Shown here one piece after another: positions 25,486 through 34,030 of a stretch of 64,000 bases of DNA (positions are counted from its first letter, which is position 1; each line of letters opens with the position of its first letter). Under the pieces are notes generated by a model that saw nothing but the letters and a program-made list of their open reading frames with translations, did no database searches and was not told the origin of the DNA. The stretch comes from Burkholderia pyrrocinia (GTDB lineage Bacteria; Pseudomonadota; Gammaproteobacteria; Burkholderiales; Burkholderiaceae): positions 1,984,001 to 2,048,000 of the forward strand of contig NZ_CP094459.1 in assembly GCF_022809715.1 (NCBI RefSeq), in the 5' to 3' direction. Both the position numbers and the translations under genes were made by a program.

Positions 25486-26196
25486 TCACCACTTGCAGCC
25501 GGTATCGCGAACCGCATCCAGTGCGAGCATCGGCAACGCAAGGAGGCCGGCGCCCGAGTACGCGCTCCGGCAGTCGACGCGGTGCGCGCGTGACATCCCC
25601 CCGGCCAACCTGGCGTCGACGGTATCGCGACGCGGCGCCGCGTGACCGGACGACGCGCCCAATGCGTCGATCGCCGCGTCGGCAGTGCTGCGCCCTGAAG
25701 CGCGCCGCACACCGATCGACGCCAGATCGCGCCCCCAGTCGACATCGGGCATCGACGCGTTAGCCGGCCGGTTGTCGCGTCCATCCGGCGCGACACCGGC
25801 AGGCGCGTCCGTTCGTGCATGCAGCGTCCCGAATGCATCCGGAAGCGAACGCGCCGGCATGCGCGCGTTCGCGGCGGCGCCGGAACGTTCCGGCGCTCGA
25901 CCATTGCCGCCCACCTTCCCGTTCCGTCCGGTGCGTCCGGCCATGCCGGTTGCCGGCGGTTGGACCGGCCGCGCCGGAATCAACACGACGCTCAGCGCGG
26001 GCCGGGCCGGCGCCCCGACCTCGGGCCTCGCCGCACCGACCGTCGGCGACGCCCAGCGCAGCACGAACCATCCGAGCACGTGGATCGACGCCGCGATTGC
26101 GAATGCCACCGCGACGACGCCCAGCCGCCGCCGTCGCGCCGCCGCGCCGGCCGCACGCCACGGCGATGCGTCAGTCGGGCTCGCCGCCGCCGTCAT
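25486..26196 (-). CDS. Hypothetical protein with one N-terminal membrane helix
   Basis: A 236-residue protein, ATG 26196. After an R-R-R-R basic patch, one membrane helix (L-G-V-V-A-V-A-F-A-I-A-A-S-I-H-V-L-G-W-F-V-L) lies near residues 25-46, so the rest should be periplasmic. A Gly/Arg/Asn-rich disordered middle ends in a C-terminus with two cysteines (D-C-R-S-A-Y-S-G-A-G-L-L-A-L-P and D-T-G-C-K-W). The layout recalls TonB-like or pilus-associated membrane-anchored proteins, but no motif is decisive. Its start overlaps the XRE gene end by 26 bases, so it belongs to that small operon. Confidence 0.55.
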   Translation of the reverse strand: MTAAASPTDASPWRAAGAAARRRRLGVVAVAFAIAASIHVLGWFVLRWASPTVGAARPEVGAPARPALSVVLIPARPVQPPATGMAGRTGRNGKVGGNGRAPERSGAAANARMPARSLPDAFGTLHARTDAPAGVAPDGRDNRPANASMPDVDWGRDLASIGVRRASGRSTADAAIDALGASSGHAAPRRDTVDARLAGGMSRAHRVDCRSAYSGAGLLALPMLALDAVRDTGCKW

Positions 26197-26395
26197 CGCT
26201 GAACGCGAGCAGGTCGCCGGGTTGGCAATCGAGATAGCGGCAGATGGCTTCGAGCGTAGCGAAACGGATGCCCTTGACCTTCCCCTGCTTGAGCAACGAC
26301 AGGTTCTGTTCGGTGATGCCGACCGCCGCCGCGAGATCCTTCGAGCGGACCTTCCGGGTCGCGAGCATCACGTCGAGCTTGACCACGATCGTCAT
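26171..26395 (-). CDS. Small XRE/Cro-type transcriptional regulator (YozG-like)
   Basis: A 74-residue protein from ATG 26395 (MTIVVKLDVMLATRKVRSKDL). It is almost entirely a Cro/C1 helix-turn-helix: A-A-A-V-G-I-T-E-Q-N-L-S-L-L-K-Q-G-K-V-K-G-I-R-F-A-T-L-E-A-I-C-R-Y-L-D-C-Q-P-G-D-L. It ends in an acidic tail. Small regulators of this type typically sit next to DUF2975 membrane proteins, as here, with 8 bases between the genes. It may repress its own operon through the inverted repeat at 27018-27034. Confidence 0.85.
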   Translation of the reverse strand: MTIVVKLDVMLATRKVRSKDLAAAVGITEQNLSLLKQGKVKGIRFATLEAICRYLDCQPGDLLAFSDDGGGEPD

Positions 26396-26403
26396 GGCGG
26401 GCC

Positions 26404-26967
26404 TCAGACGAACTGCCGATGTTCGGCGTCGAGCTCGCTCGCCTGCCGGAGAATATGCGCGATCACCGCAATACAGGCTGCCGTAAACAGCGCGACAACG
26501 TAAGGCATGCTGAAGCCGATGCTGACCACGCGATGGCCGACCGGCTCGCGCATCGTCGCCCACACGCTCAGGAGCGGTTCGCACAACAGGCTCAGCAGCA
26601 CCCACAGGCCGATCGCACGGCCCGTCTTGCCGAGATGGCCTGCCGCCTGCGCGGAGAAATAGTCACGGCGCGCGTAAGTCCGGAACAGCGCGCGCAGATG
26701 GCGCAGGCCGTTCGCGAGCGCGACGAGCGGCACGCTCGACAGCAGGATGCCGACCGCCTTTTGCCACCACGGGAAAGCAGCGACATCCACGTGCAGGTTC
26801 GACATTACCGAGTCCGTGAGGCCGAATACGAAACCGGGCCCGGAGTCGGCCGCGCTCAGCGACGGAAACGCCCGGCAAGCGGCGTTGAGCACCAGCATGG
26901 CGACGATGAACCACAACGTGACGGCAGCCATGCGCTGGCTGATGCGGGCAATACGATCGGAATGCAT
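26404..26967 (-). CDS. DUF2975-family membrane protein
   Basis: A 187-residue protein from ATG 26967 with GAGGATGT before it. Four membrane segments are visible (residues about 12-32, 62-82, 115-135, 148-170), and the family-typical C-terminus H-I-L-R-Q-A-S-E-L-D-A-E-H-R-Q-F-V is present. DUF2975 proteins (PF11188) are of unknown function and are usually paired with a small XRE regulator, as found downstream here. An 11-residue upstream extension is possible. Confidence 0.8.
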   Translation of the reverse strand: MHSDRIARISQRMAAVTLWFIVAMLVLNAACRAFPSLSAADSGPGFVFGLTDSVMSNLHVDVAAFPWWQKAVGILLSSVPLVALANGLRHLRALFRTYARRDYFSAQAAGHLGKTGRAIGLWVLLSLLCEPLLSVWATMREPVGHRVVSIGFSMPYVVALFTAACIAVIAHILRQASELDAEHRQFV

Positions 26968-27017
26968 GCGACATCCTCTTCGATGGTGGTGAACACGCAT
27001 CGATTGTACGTCGACAC

Positions 27018-27034
27018 TTATCGTAAAACGATAA
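27018..27034. promoter_or_regulatory. Candidate operator for the DUF2975/XRE operon
   Basis: Perfect inverted repeat TTATCGT-AAA-ACGATAA in an AT-rich stretch, about 50 bases upstream of the start at 26967. Local AT-richness contrasts strongly with the flanking GC-rich DNA and suits a promoter; the XRE protein is the obvious candidate binder. Confidence 0.5.
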
Positions 27035-27102
27035 TTATTTTTCGCATGACATGAATTTATGATTGCCGGGCATGTTCGTCACCGATACGCCGGAACACCC
27101 GC

Positions 27103-28500
27103 TCACCCGCCGCGCGTGCCCAGCCCGAGCGCCTTCAACCGCCGGTACAGCGTGCGCTCGCTCATCCCCGTGCGCTCGGCCAGCGCCTTGCGTGTGCCGG
27201 TGAATTCGCCGGCGATCCGCACCAGTTCGGCATCCGTCAGCGCGCCCGCCGCGCCCGCGCCATCCTGCTGCGCCGCCGATGCCGCCACGAGTTCGGCCGG
27301 CAGATGCTCGACGCGGATCGTCCCGTCGTCCGCGAACAGGCATGCGCGTTCGAGCACGTTGCGCAGTTCGCGGATATTGCCCGGCCACGCATACGCGTCG
27401 AGGCACGCGTGCGCGCGCTCGGTCAGCACGAACGGCCGGGCCGCGAACGGCCGCGCGCCCGCGTCGCCCGCATTCGCGCGCGCGTTCGCGATCCGCCGCA
27501 GGATCGATTCGGCCAGCAGCGCGACGTCGCCCTGCCGTTCGCGCAGCGCCGGCAGCGGAATCGGAAACGCGTTGATCCGGTAGTAGAGGTCCTGCCGGAA
27601 CCGGCCGTCGTCGATCATCTCGCGCAGCGGCTTGTGCGTGGCCGCAACGAGCCGGAAATCCGCGCGCAGCGCCTCGACGCCGCCGACGCGCCGGAACGTG
27701 CCCGACTCGATCAGCCGCAGCAGCTTCACCTGCATCGGCAGCGGCACGTCGCCGATCTCGTCGAGAAACAGCGTGCCGCCCTGCGCGGTCTCGACGAGGC
27801 CCGGCTTGCGCTGGTTCGCGCCCGTGAACGCGCCCTTCTCATAGCCGAACAGTTCGCTCTCGAACAGCGTCTCGGCGATCCCCGAGCAATCGACGACGAC
27901 GAACGGCCCCATCGCGCGATCGCTCGCCTCGTGCAGCGCGCGCGCGAACAGCTCCTTGCCGGTACCCGACTCGCCGAGCAGCAGCACCGGCAACATCGAC
28001 GGCGCGACGCGCTGCAGTGCGCCGAGCGCCGCGTTGAACGCGTCGGCGCCGCCGACGAGCCCTTCCGCGCTCGGCTGCGCGGACGCGCTGCGCACCGTCG
28101 TCAGCCGCTCGACATACGCGATCACGTTGCCGTCCGCATCGAAGATCGGCCGCAGCTCGACGTCGACGTGCTCGGGGCCGCGCGGCGTGTGGTGGATGTG
28201 CAGCACGCGGTTCAGCCCGCGCGATTCGAGCGCCTGCTTCATCGGGCAATGCTCGCCGGCCTGGTCGCACGGCACGTCGTAGTGATGCGAGACCTGGAAG
28301 CAGTGGCGGCCCACGTGCTCGACGCCCGCCACGCCGAACTGGCGCCGGTACGCATCGTTCGCCGCGAGGATGCGGTAGTCGGGATCGACGACGATCATCG
28401 GCTGCGGGTCCTGCTCCAGATAGGCGACGAGCGCGCGGACGTCGGGCGTGACATCGCGGCGCGGCGCGGGAACGATCGGGATGGTGTCGTGCGGATTCAT
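27103..28500 (-). CDS. fisR: FisR-type sigma-54-dependent sulfane-sulfur-responsive activator
   Basis: A 465-residue protein from ATG 28500. The N-terminal PAS-like sensor has cysteines at 67, 78 and 85; the spacing (11 and 7) equals that of the sensing cysteines C53/C64/C71 of Cupriavidus FisR. The AAA+ domain has Walker A G-E-S-G-T-G-K-E (176-183) and the sigma-54 contact loop G-A-F-T-G-A (223-228). A Fis-type HTH closes the protein. FisR proteins react with persulfide/polysulfide and activate pdo and sqr genes. Here it is divergent from exactly those genes, with a sigma-54 promoter between them. Confidence 0.9.
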   Translation of the reverse strand: MNPHDTIPIVPAPRRDVTPDVRALVAYLEQDPQPMIVVDPDYRILAANDAYRRQFGVAGVEHVGRHCFQVSHHYDVPCDQAGEHCPMKQALESRGLNRVLHIHHTPRGPEHVDVELRPIFDADGNVIAYVERLTTVRSASAQPSAEGLVGGADAFNAALGALQRVAPSMLPVLLLGESGTGKELFARALHEASDRAMGPFVVVDCSGIAETLFESELFGYEKGAFTGANQRKPGLVETAQGGTLFLDEIGDVPLPMQVKLLRLIESGTFRRVGGVEALRADFRLVAATHKPLREMIDDGRFRQDLYYRINAFPIPLPALRERQGDVALLAESILRRIANARANAGDAGARPFAARPFVLTERAHACLDAYAWPGNIRELRNVLERACLFADDGTIRVEHLPAELVAASAAQQDGAGAAGALTDAELVRIAGEFTGTRKALAERTGMSERTLYRRLKALGLGTRGG

Positions 28501-28532
28501 GCGGACGCTCGGTGACGGTTCTGCCGGACGGA

Positions 28533-28581
28533 CTGCCAGGCTGACTGCCAATTCTGCCACGACACTGCCAGATATGGCAGT
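28533..28581. promoter_or_regulatory. Candidate FisR enhancer (upstream activating sequence)
   Basis: Four direct CTGCCA elements (28533, 28545, 28554, 28565) end in the perfect inverted repeat ACTGCCA-GATA-TGGCAGT (28564-28581). The cluster lies about 110-155 bases upstream of the sigma-54 promoter at 28688, a normal enhancer distance, and next to the fisR start, where it could also mediate autoregulation. Confidence 0.7.
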
Positions 28582-28687
28582 CAACATGTTCTACCGGCTG
28601 GCGCCAACGCCCGCGCAGCGCCTCGGCCGCGCCGAAAACCCGAACCAAATCAAGTCTCTGGCCTATCGGCCGGCACCGCTGTGCCGC

Positions 28688-28703
28688 TTGGCATGCTTCT
28701 TGA
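28688..28703 (+). promoter_or_regulatory. Candidate sigma-54 promoter of the sulfide oxidation operon
   Basis: TTGGCATGCTTCTTGA matches the -24/-12 consensus TGGCAC-N5-TTGC with GG and G separated by the required 10 bases; mismatches are T for C in the -24 and A for C in the -12 element. It is 47 bases before the GTG start of the dioxygenase gene and lies downstream of the enhancer cluster. Confidence 0.7.
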
Positions 28704-28749
28704 GTCAGAGATCCCGATTGCAAATGCAGAACCCGATCGAGGACACCCC

Positions 28750-29634
28750 GTGAGCAACGCCCCCACGCTGTCGGTCGAAGGCTTTTTCGACCCGGCGACC
28801 CACACCGTCAGCTATCTCCTGCTCGATACGGCGAGCCGCGCGTGCGCGCTGATCGACAGCGTGCTCGACTACGACCCGAAATCCGGCCGCACGCGCACCG
28901 CCAGCGCCGACCGGCTGATCGCCCGCGTCGCCGAACTCGGCGCGACCGTGCACTGGCTGCTGGAGACGCACGTGCATGCCGACCACCTGTCGGCCGCGCC
29001 GTACCTGAAGGCACGGGTCGGCGGCCGGATCGCGATCGGTTCGCACGTGCGCCGCGTGCAGCACGTCTTCGGCACGCTGTTCAATGCAGGCCCCGGCTTC
29101 GCGGAAGACGGCCGCCAGTTCGACCGGCTCGTCGACGACGGCGACACGCTCGCGCTCGGCACGCTGACGATCCGCGCGCTGCACACGCCGGGCCACACGC
29201 CCGCGTGCATGACCTACTGCGTCGACAACGCGACGCAGCGCGCGGCGTTCGTCGGCGACACGCTGTTCATGCCCGACTACGGCACGGCCCGCTGCGACTT
29301 CCCCGGCGGCGACGCGCGCACGCTGTACCGCTCGATCTCCCGCGTGCTCGCGCTGCCGCCCGACACGCGCCTGTACCTGTGCCACGACTACCAGCCGGGC
29401 GGCCGCGACGTGCAGTTCGTGACGACCGTCGCCGAGCAGCGCCGCGCGAACGTGCACGTGAAGGACGGCGTGACCGAGGACGATTTCGTCGCGATGCGCA
29501 CCGCGCGCGATGCGACGCTCGACATGCCGGTGCTGATGCTGCCGTCCGTGCAGGTCAACATGCGCGCCGGCCACCTGCCGGAGCCCGAAAACAATGGCGT
29601 GCGCTACCTGAAGATCCCGCTCGACGCGATCTGA
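28750..29634 (+). CDS. pdo: Persulfide dioxygenase (ETHE1-like, metallo-beta-lactamase fold)
   Basis: A 294-residue protein from GTG 28750 (VSNAPTLSVEGFFDP), with GAGG 9 bases upstream. Upstream in-frame starts would lie inside the sigma-54 promoter, so GTG is preferred. The metal motif T-H-V-H-A-D-H-L (H74, H76, D78, H79) and later G-H-T and G-D-T-L-F ligands are those of mono-iron ETHE1-type enzymes. It oxidises glutathione persulfide to sulfite and GSH. Within this operon it would consume the persulfide made by the SQR encoded next. Annotation software often calls this an MBL-fold hydrolase. Confidence 0.88.
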   Translation: MSNAPTLSVEGFFDPATHTVSYLLLDTASRACALIDSVLDYDPKSGRTRTASADRLIARVAELGATVHWLLETHVHADHLSAAPYLKARVGGRIAIGSHVRRVQHVFGTLFNAGPGFAEDGRQFDRLVDDGDTLALGTLTIRALHTPGHTPACMTYCVDNATQRAAFVGDTLFMPDYGTARCDFPGGDARTLYRSISRVLALPPDTRLYLCHDYQPGGRDVQFVTTVAEQRRANVHVKDGVTEDDFVAMRTARDATLDMPVLMLPSVQVNMRAGHLPEPENNGVRYLKIPLDAI

Positions 29635-29664
29635 GCGCCGCCGCCCCCAACCGAGAACCCCGAC

Positions 29665-31335
29665 ATGACCACCATCCGCAAGCTGACCGACGCGCTGTCG
29701 GTCTCGCCGCAGATCGCGGCGGCCGACCTGCCCGCGCTGCACGCGGCGGGCATCCGCGCGATCGTCTGCAACCGGCCCGACGGCGAAGGCCCCGACCAGC
29801 CGACCGTCACCGAGATCCGCACGGCCGCCGCGCCGCTCGGCATCGACGTGCATTACCTGCCGGTCGATACGGGCAAGGTGACCGACGACCAGGCCGCGCA
29901 GTTCGGCGCGCTCGTCGCGTCGCTCGACGGCCCGGTGCTCGCATACTGCCGCAGCGGCATGCGCTCGGCCACGCTGTGGGCGCTGTCGCAAGCGGGCCTG
30001 CGCCCGCTGGACGACATCGTCGCGACGGCCGATGCAGCCGGTTACGACCTGCGCGCGCTCGCGTCGCGCGTCATGCAAGGCGGCCGCCAGGCGGCGCCGA
30101 CTGTCGACGCGCGGCACGACATCGTGATCGTCGGAGCGGGCGCGGCCGGCATCGCGGTCGCATCGAGCCTGCTCGCGCGCGACGCGTCGCTCGACATCGC
30201 AGTGATCGATCCGGCCGACGTCCACTACTACCAGCCGGGCTGGACGATGGTCGGCGCGGGCGTGTTCCAGCCCGAGACCACCGCGCGCCAGATGACCGAC
30301 TTGCTGCCGCGCGGCGTGCACCGGATCCAGGCTGCCGTCGCCGGCTTCGAGCCCGACACGCACACGGTCGTGCTCGACGGCTGCCGGCGCATCGGCTACC
30401 GCAAGCTCGTCGTGTGCCCGGGGCTCAAGCTCGACTGGCACGCGATCGAAGGCCTCGCCGACACGCTCGGCCGCAACGGCGTCACGTCGAACTACCGCTA
30501 CGATCTCGCGCCGTACACGTGGGAGCTCGTCCGTACGTTCCGCGGCGGCAACGCACTCTTCACGCAGCCGCCGATGCCGATCAAGTGCGCGGGCGCGCCG
30601 CAGAAGGCGATGTACCTGTCGTGCGACCACTGGCGGCGCGCGGGGCGCCTCGAGGCCGCGAACGTCGAATTCCTGAATGCGGGCGGCGCGCTGTTCGGCG
30701 TGGCCGACTACGTGCCCGCGCTGATGGAGTACGTGAAAAGCTATGACATCGCGCTGTCGTTCGGCCATAACCTCGTCGCGATCGACGGGCCCGCGCGCCG
30801 CGCGACGTTCGCGCGTGCGCTGCCGGACGGCGGCAAGGAAACCGTCGTGCGTTCGTTCGACATGATCCACGTCGTGCCGCCGCAGAAGGCGCCCGACTTC
30901 GTGCGTTCGAGCCCGCTCGCCGACGCGGCCGGCTGGATCGACGTCGATCCGGCGACGCTGCGGCACAAGCACTTTCCGGACATCTACGCGCTCGGCGACG
31001 CCACCAACACGACCAATGCGAAGACGGCCGCGGCCGCCCGCAAGCAGGCGCCAGTCGTCGCGCACAACCTGCTCGCATCGCTCGGCCGCGCGCACGGCGA
31101 CGCCGCGTACGACGGCTACGGCTCGTGCCCGCTCACCGTCGAGCGCGGCAAGATCGTGCTCGCCGAATTCCTGTACGGCGGCAAGGTCGCGCCGACCTTC
31201 CCTGCATGGCTGATCGACGGCAAGCGCCCGTCGCGGCTCGCATGGCTGCTCAAGGAACGCGTGCTGCCGCCGCTCTACTGGAAGGCGATGCTCAAGGGCC
31301 GCGAATGGCTCGCGAAGCCCGCGATCGCACGTTGA
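29665..31335 (+). CDS. sqr: DUF442-sulfide:quinone oxidoreductase fusion protein
   Basis: A 556-residue fusion. Residues 1-130 are a DUF442/Blh phosphatase-like or rhodanese-like domain with the loop C-R-S-G-M-R (95-100, a CX4R-type active site). Residues 150-556 are a FAD-dependent type II SQR: N-terminal G-A-G-A-A-G (157-162), H-Y-Y-Q-P-G-W-T, P-I-K-C-A-G-A-P-Q-K and C-P-L-T-V near the end. The SQR half oxidises sulfide at the membrane and reduces quinone; the DUF442 half may pass on sulfane sulfur. Such fusions are known from Burkholderia-type annotations. It lies 30 bases after the pdo gene. Confidence 0.88.
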   Translation: MTTIRKLTDALSVSPQIAAADLPALHAAGIRAIVCNRPDGEGPDQPTVTEIRTAAAPLGIDVHYLPVDTGKVTDDQAAQFGALVASLDGPVLAYCRSGMRSATLWALSQAGLRPLDDIVATADAAGYDLRALASRVMQGGRQAAPTVDARHDIVIVGAGAAGIAVASSLLARDASLDIAVIDPADVHYYQPGWTMVGAGVFQPETTARQMTDLLPRGVHRIQAAVAGFEPDTHTVVLDGCRRIGYRKLVVCPGLKLDWHAIEGLADTLGRNGVTSNYRYDLAPYTWELVRTFRGGNALFTQPPMPIKCAGAPQKAMYLSCDHWRRAGRLEAANVEFLNAGGALFGVADYVPALMEYVKSYDIALSFGHNLVAIDGPARRATFARALPDGGKETVVRSFDMIHVVPPQKAPDFVRSSPLADAAGWIDVDPATLRHKHFPDIYALGDATNTTNAKTAAAARKQAPVVAHNLLASLGRAHGDAAYDGYGSCPLTVERGKIVLAEFLYGGKVAPTFPAWLIDGKRPSRLAWLLKERVLPPLYWKAMLKGREWLAKPAIAR

Positions 31336-31353
31336 CCGGAGCCCGATGACGTC

Positions 31354-32160
31354 ATGCTGATTTCCCTCGTACTCGGCGGCTTCGTCGGCGCCGTGCTCGG
31401 CCTGACCGGCGCCGGCGGCGGCATTCTCGCGGTGCCCGCGCTCGTCGTCGGCATGAGCTGGCCGATGCAGCAGGCCACGCCCGTCGCGCTCGTCGCGGTG
31501 GCCGGCAGTGCCGCGCTCGGCGCGCTCGAAGGCTTCCGCCGCGGGCTCGTGCGCTATCGCGCCGCGCTGCTGATGGCCGTGGCCGGCGTGCCGCTGACCA
31601 CGCTCGGCGTGCGGCTCGCGCACGTGCTGCCGCAGCGCCTGCTGCTCGCGCTGTTCGCGCTGACGATGCTGATCGTCGCCGGCCGCCTGCTGCGGCAGGC
31701 GCTGCGACACGCACCCGTCGACGCGGACGCGTCGCCGCTGTGCATCGGCCGCGTGAATCCCGATACGGGCCGTCTCGTGTGGTCCTGGCCGGTCGGCTTC
31801 GCGCTCGCGTCGACCGGCGCGATGACTGGCCTGATGACGGGGCTGCTCGGCGTCGGCGGCGGCTTCGTGATCGTGCCGATGCTGCGCAAGTTCACGAACG
31901 TGTCGATGCACGGCATCGTCGCGACGTCGCTGATGGTGATCGCGCTGGTCGGCGCCGGCGGCGTGTTCGCGACGCTCGTATCGGGCACGCGCGCGCCGCT
32001 CGACGTGACGCTGTGGTTCACCGTCGCGACCGCGCTCGGCATGGCCGCCGGCCGCGGTGCATCGCGGCACCTTGCCGCGCGACACGTGCAGGCCGGCTTC
32101 GCGGCCGTGCTCGTGTGCGTTGCGCTCGGAATGCTGGCGAAGGCGGTGTTCGGCGCATAA
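31354..32160 (+). CDS. TauE/SafE-family sulfite or sulfur-compound exporter
   Basis: A 268-residue protein with about eight membrane segments in two repeats. G-A-V-L-G-L-T-G-A-G-G-G-I-L-A-V-P-A at residues 8-25 and G-L-M-T-G-L-L-G-V-G-G-G-F-V-I-V-P near residue 165 are the paired signatures of PF01925. It lies 18 bases after the SQR gene and is cotranscribed. Exporting the sulfite or thiosulfate formed by persulfide oxidation is the expected role; direction and substrate are inferred from context. Confidence 0.85.
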   Translation: MLISLVLGGFVGAVLGLTGAGGGILAVPALVVGMSWPMQQATPVALVAVAGSAALGALEGFRRGLVRYRAALLMAVAGVPLTTLGVRLAHVLPQRLLLALFALTMLIVAGRLLRQALRHAPVDADASPLCIGRVNPDTGRLVWSWPVGFALASTGAMTGLMTGLLGVGGGFVIVPMLRKFTNVSMHGIVATSLMVIALVGAGGVFATLVSGTRAPLDVTLWFTVATALGMAAGRGASRHLAARHVQAGFAAVLVCVALGMLAKAVFGA

Positions 32161-32311
32161 GCCGGCTCAGCATCCGGGTGCGGAACCGATCCCGCGCCCG
32201 GCTCGCGACGCGCCCCATCCGTCGCGAATTTGTCAGGACCGCATGCTAGACTCGCCGCCGCGCGCCCGTCCGTCGCGCGTCGAAAACGAATAACTATTCA
32301 GGAGTCCGGCC

Positions 32312-33925
32312 ATGCTCGTCCCGTCCGTCAGCCGCGCGGCAATCGCTGCGCTGATGCTCGCTCCGCTCACTGCGCTCGCCGCGCCCGCCTACACGGCGAC
32401 ATTGACGCTCGCCAGCCTGTCGCCGTCCGTCGGCGGCACCGACAAGGCGACGCTGAAACTCGCCAACACCGGCACCGAACCGGCTGCCGCCGGCCTCTCC
32501 ATCGGCATGCCCGCCGGTTTCACCGCGAACGGTTTCACGAGCGCGTGCGGTGGGACGCTGGCCAGCGACGGCACCGCGCAGCTCGCGCTGACCGGCGCGA
32601 CGGTGCCGGCAGGCGGCGCATGCACGTTCACCTTCACGCTCGGCGTACCGCCCGTCGCGTCCCTGCCGCCACCGGGCGCGCGCAGTTTCAGCATCGCGGC
32701 CAGCACGGCGCCTGGCCTCGCGACACTGTCGGCCAGCACCGCACCGACGCTCAACGGCTTCCTCGGCGCGACGCCGGGGCTTTACAGCAACACGTGGTTT
32801 CCGTCGACGCTGCGCAGCGTCGCGATCCTCGACCTGTTCATCACGCCGCGGACCGACCCGGGCCCGAACTCCAACGTGTTCTGGTCGAACCAGGTCAACT
32901 CGCTGCACGGCTACACGGGTTTGCAGTCGACCGAACTGGTGTCTGCCAGCGAAGGCACGGGCAAGCAATTCCTGTTCAGCCTGTGGGGCGCCACCGCCGC
33001 GAAACCCGGCACACCCGCGAGCGCCGGCATCGGCGCCGGCAGCTACTGCACGGTCAGCGGCTCGGCGACGGATGGCAGCGCCGGCGCGCAATGCCGCTAT
33101 CGCTACGAGTGGCAGGCCGGCCACACGTACCGCTTCCGCATCACGCCGGACACGAGCCAGGGGCCCGGCTGGTTCAAGAGCAACGTGACCGACGTGACGG
33201 GCGGCGCGACCGGCGACAGCTTCGACATCGGCAGCATCTACGTCGGCACGACGCAAACGCAGGTTCCAGTCTCGTCGATCAGCCAGTGGGTCGAGTACTT
33301 CGACTGGAATTCGAGTCGCACGAGCTGCGCGTCGGTTGCATATACGAACGCGCAATTCAGCGTGGCTGCTTACGATGGGCTCGGCAATCCGGTGACGGTG
33401 CCTGTCCCGTCGGTCACGGTCAACAAGACGTGTCCCACCGCCTACGCCAATGCATCCGAATCGAACGGCGTCGCGACGCTGATCGGCGGCCCGCAGCAGT
33501 CGGCCGCAGGCCTCGTCAAGGCGAATGGCGCTTGCCTGACCGCATCGGGCGGCCTGCGCGACGGCAATGCCGCGGTGCTCGGCGCCTGCCCGACGCTCGC
33601 GTCGGTGCGCGCCTCCGGCGGCACGCACTTCAATCCGCAATTGTGGGTCGCCGCGGGCGACGGCACGCTGCAGACCAAGTACAGCTACTGCCTCACCGCG
33701 CAGGCACCGAGCGCGGGCAACGGCACGCTGCTGCGCACCTGCGTCGCCGGCGAGGCCGATCAGCAATGGCTCGTCAAGGCCGGCACGGCGCCCGGTTCGG
33801 CACAGCTCGTGTCGCAGCCGACGGGCCGCTGCCTCGCGCCCGCCGCCGGCGGCACGCTGAGCCTCCAACCGTGCTCGGCCGCCACTGCGGTCTGGACGAC
33901 GCCCGGCAAGAGCTTCGCGTACTGA
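32312..33925 (+). CDS. Secreted protein with Ig-like/DUF3472-like and ricin-type lectin regions
   Basis: A 537-residue protein with an AGGAG ribosome site before ATG 32312 and a signal peptide ending A-L-T-A-L-A-A-P-A. Residues 25-135 read like a bacterial Ig-like repeat with a D-K-A-T-L-K-L-A-N-T-G-T-E-P pattern. Residues about 150-370 carry the Trp/Tyr-rich pattern F-W-S-N-Q-V-N-S-L-H-G-Y-T-G-L-Q of DUF3472-type domains. The C-terminus has cysteine-containing repeats and Q-Q-W (C-L-T-A-Q, C-L-A-P) of a ricin-type beta-trefoil. It is probably carbohydrate-binding and surface-exposed or secreted. It stands alone; no catalytic motif was recognised. Confidence 0.65.
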   Translation: MLVPSVSRAAIAALMLAPLTALAAPAYTATLTLASLSPSVGGTDKATLKLANTGTEPAAAGLSIGMPAGFTANGFTSACGGTLASDGTAQLALTGATVPAGGACTFTFTLGVPPVASLPPPGARSFSIAASTAPGLATLSASTAPTLNGFLGATPGLYSNTWFPSTLRSVAILDLFITPRTDPGPNSNVFWSNQVNSLHGYTGLQSTELVSASEGTGKQFLFSLWGATAAKPGTPASAGIGAGSYCTVSGSATDGSAGAQCRYRYEWQAGHTYRFRITPDTSQGPGWFKSNVTDVTGGATGDSFDIGSIYVGTTQTQVPVSSISQWVEYFDWNSSRTSCASVAYTNAQFSVAAYDGLGNPVTVPVPSVTVNKTCPTAYANASESNGVATLIGGPQQSAAGLVKANGACLTASGGLRDGNAAVLGACPTLASVRASGGTHFNPQLWVAAGDGTLQTKYSYCLTAQAPSAGNGTLLRTCVAGEADQQWLVKAGTAPGSAQLVSQPTGRCLAPAAGGTLSLQPCSAATAVWTTPGKSFAY

Positions 33926-33967
33926 CCGGCGACGACCTGCGCCGAGCGGCACGCAGGCCGCCCAAAC

Positions 33968-34006
33968 AAAACGCCCGGCCCGACTCGTCGTCGGCACCGG
34001 GCGTTT
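33968..34006. terminator. Bidirectional terminator between secreted-protein gene and potI
   Basis: AAAACGCCCGG and CCGGGCGTTTT form an 11-bp perfect stem with A and T tracts on the two flanks, so it can work for both convergent genes (stops at 33925 and 34031). Confidence 0.85.
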
Positions 34007-34030
34007 TTCGTTGCGGAAGCAACCTGCGCG

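Noticed and set aside
28705..32085. A very long minus-strand open frame (over 1100 codons) opposite the sulfide oxidation genes
   Set aside because: It is an antisense shadow of high-GC coding DNA; its residues are Arg/Ala/His/Asp-rich with no domain, while the plus strand encodes clear dioxygenase, SQR and TauE proteins.
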